From JASGCP01 sp965263285 (GTDB lineage: Bacteria > Bacteroidota > Bacteroidia > Chitinophagales > Chitinophagaceae), in assembly GCA_965263285.1 (NCBI GenBank), contig CBDHHD010000016.1:1922001-1986000 (forward strand): DNA of 64,000 nucleotides, written 5' to 3'. Shown piece by piece: positions 63,931 through 64,000 of this stretch (position 1 is its first letter; each line of letters begins with the position of its first letter). The translations under genes and the position numbers were made by a program. The notes under the pieces are model-generated. The model was given only the letters and a program-made list of their open reading frames with translations. It did no database searches and was not told where the DNA came from.

Positions 63931-64000
63931 GGCTACATCTTTTTTTGAGGTGCTGGGGGATATTTATGTTTTTGTAATTGCTCATATATAGGTTCATCAT
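63931..64000 (+). mobile_element. Miniature element copy G (left end only, runs off window)
   Basis: GGCTACATC, T-run, GAGGTGCTGG at 63931 onward, then ATATTTATGTTTTTGTAATT as in copy C. The window ends 70 bp into the element. Confidence 0.85.

Noticed and set aside
1..64000. CRISPR array
   Set aside because: No regularly spaced short repeats with unique spacers were seen; all repeats are IS-type or tandem duplications.

Overview
The window looks like a low-GC (visually about 30% G+C) chromosome segment from a member of the Bacteroidota, probably near Chitinophagia or another sphingobacterial-type lineage. Support comes from the Bacteroidota-style promoters (TTTG at -33, TAnnTTTG at -7), the near absence of Shine-Dalgarno sequences, the Bacteroidota-type RpoB and RpoC, and the mix of acyl-CoA reductase, UbiD, HscA-like chaperone and GH116 genes. 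Many insertion sequences, IS-derived miniature elements and decayed genes, plus a Sel1-repeat protein, suggest a host-restricted or symbiotic lifestyle. That lifestyle is inference.

Layout. 1-4.9 kb: an ISAon1-like IS end, a peroxiredoxin, a Gfo/Idh oxidoreductase pseudogene split by an intact IS256-family element with an 8-bp target duplication, crcB and rplS. 4.9-7.4 kb: an ATP-grasp enzyme, pdhB and a miniature element. 7.5-10.2 kb: a small island of Cys-rich GG-leader peptide genes, cut by nested IS elements. 10.3-21.4 kb: rplK-rplA-rplJ-rplL-rpoB-rpoC. 21.4-25.4 kb: an IS1634-like element, a tandem duplication and IS debris. 25.5-30 kb: tRNA-Asp, then infA-rpmJ-rpsM-rpsK-rpsD-rpoA-rplQ-aroQ. 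30-41 kb: dGTPase, an SDR, a Kelch lipoprotein, lysS (interrupted by a 116-bp transposon-gene fragment), a Nudix enzyme, dapF, pdhC and nhaA. 40.7-50 kb: panB, an ABC permease, an RNA methyltransferase, an Omp85 protein, a Sel1 protein, a putative outer-membrane protein, metX and an HhH protein. 50-60.7 kb: GH116 glucosidase, an HscA-like chaperone, a degenerate epimerase, a glycosyltransferase, UbiD and RecO. 60.7-64 kb: a second Cys-rich leader peptide gene with its own terminator, a Lys-tailed lipoprotein, an acyl-CoA reductase and repeats.

Two themes stand out. (1) A family of tiny Cys-rich peptides shares the leader LG-x4-R-x-ELK-x3-G(G/A). Two copies are intact and one is truncated by an IS. 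They resemble Bacteroidota secreted or modified peptide precursors, but no maturation or export genes are recognisable beside them. (2) A miniature element of about 440 bp is present in six copies plus one cut by the window edge. Its 26-bp ends match those of an ISAon1-like IS and it can fold over most of its length. One copy sits in a transposase gene with a perfect 8-bp target duplication. The most consequential single oddity is the out-of-frame fragment of the local IS1634-like transposase gene inside lysS, an essential gene.

Functional links: the two ribosomal/RNA-polymerase operons are complete inside but cut off from their usual upstream partners (nusG/secE; secY/map). pdhB and pdhC encode two parts of pyruvate dehydrogenase at separate loci. 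dapF, metX, aroQ and panB indicate retained amino-acid and cofactor biosynthesis.
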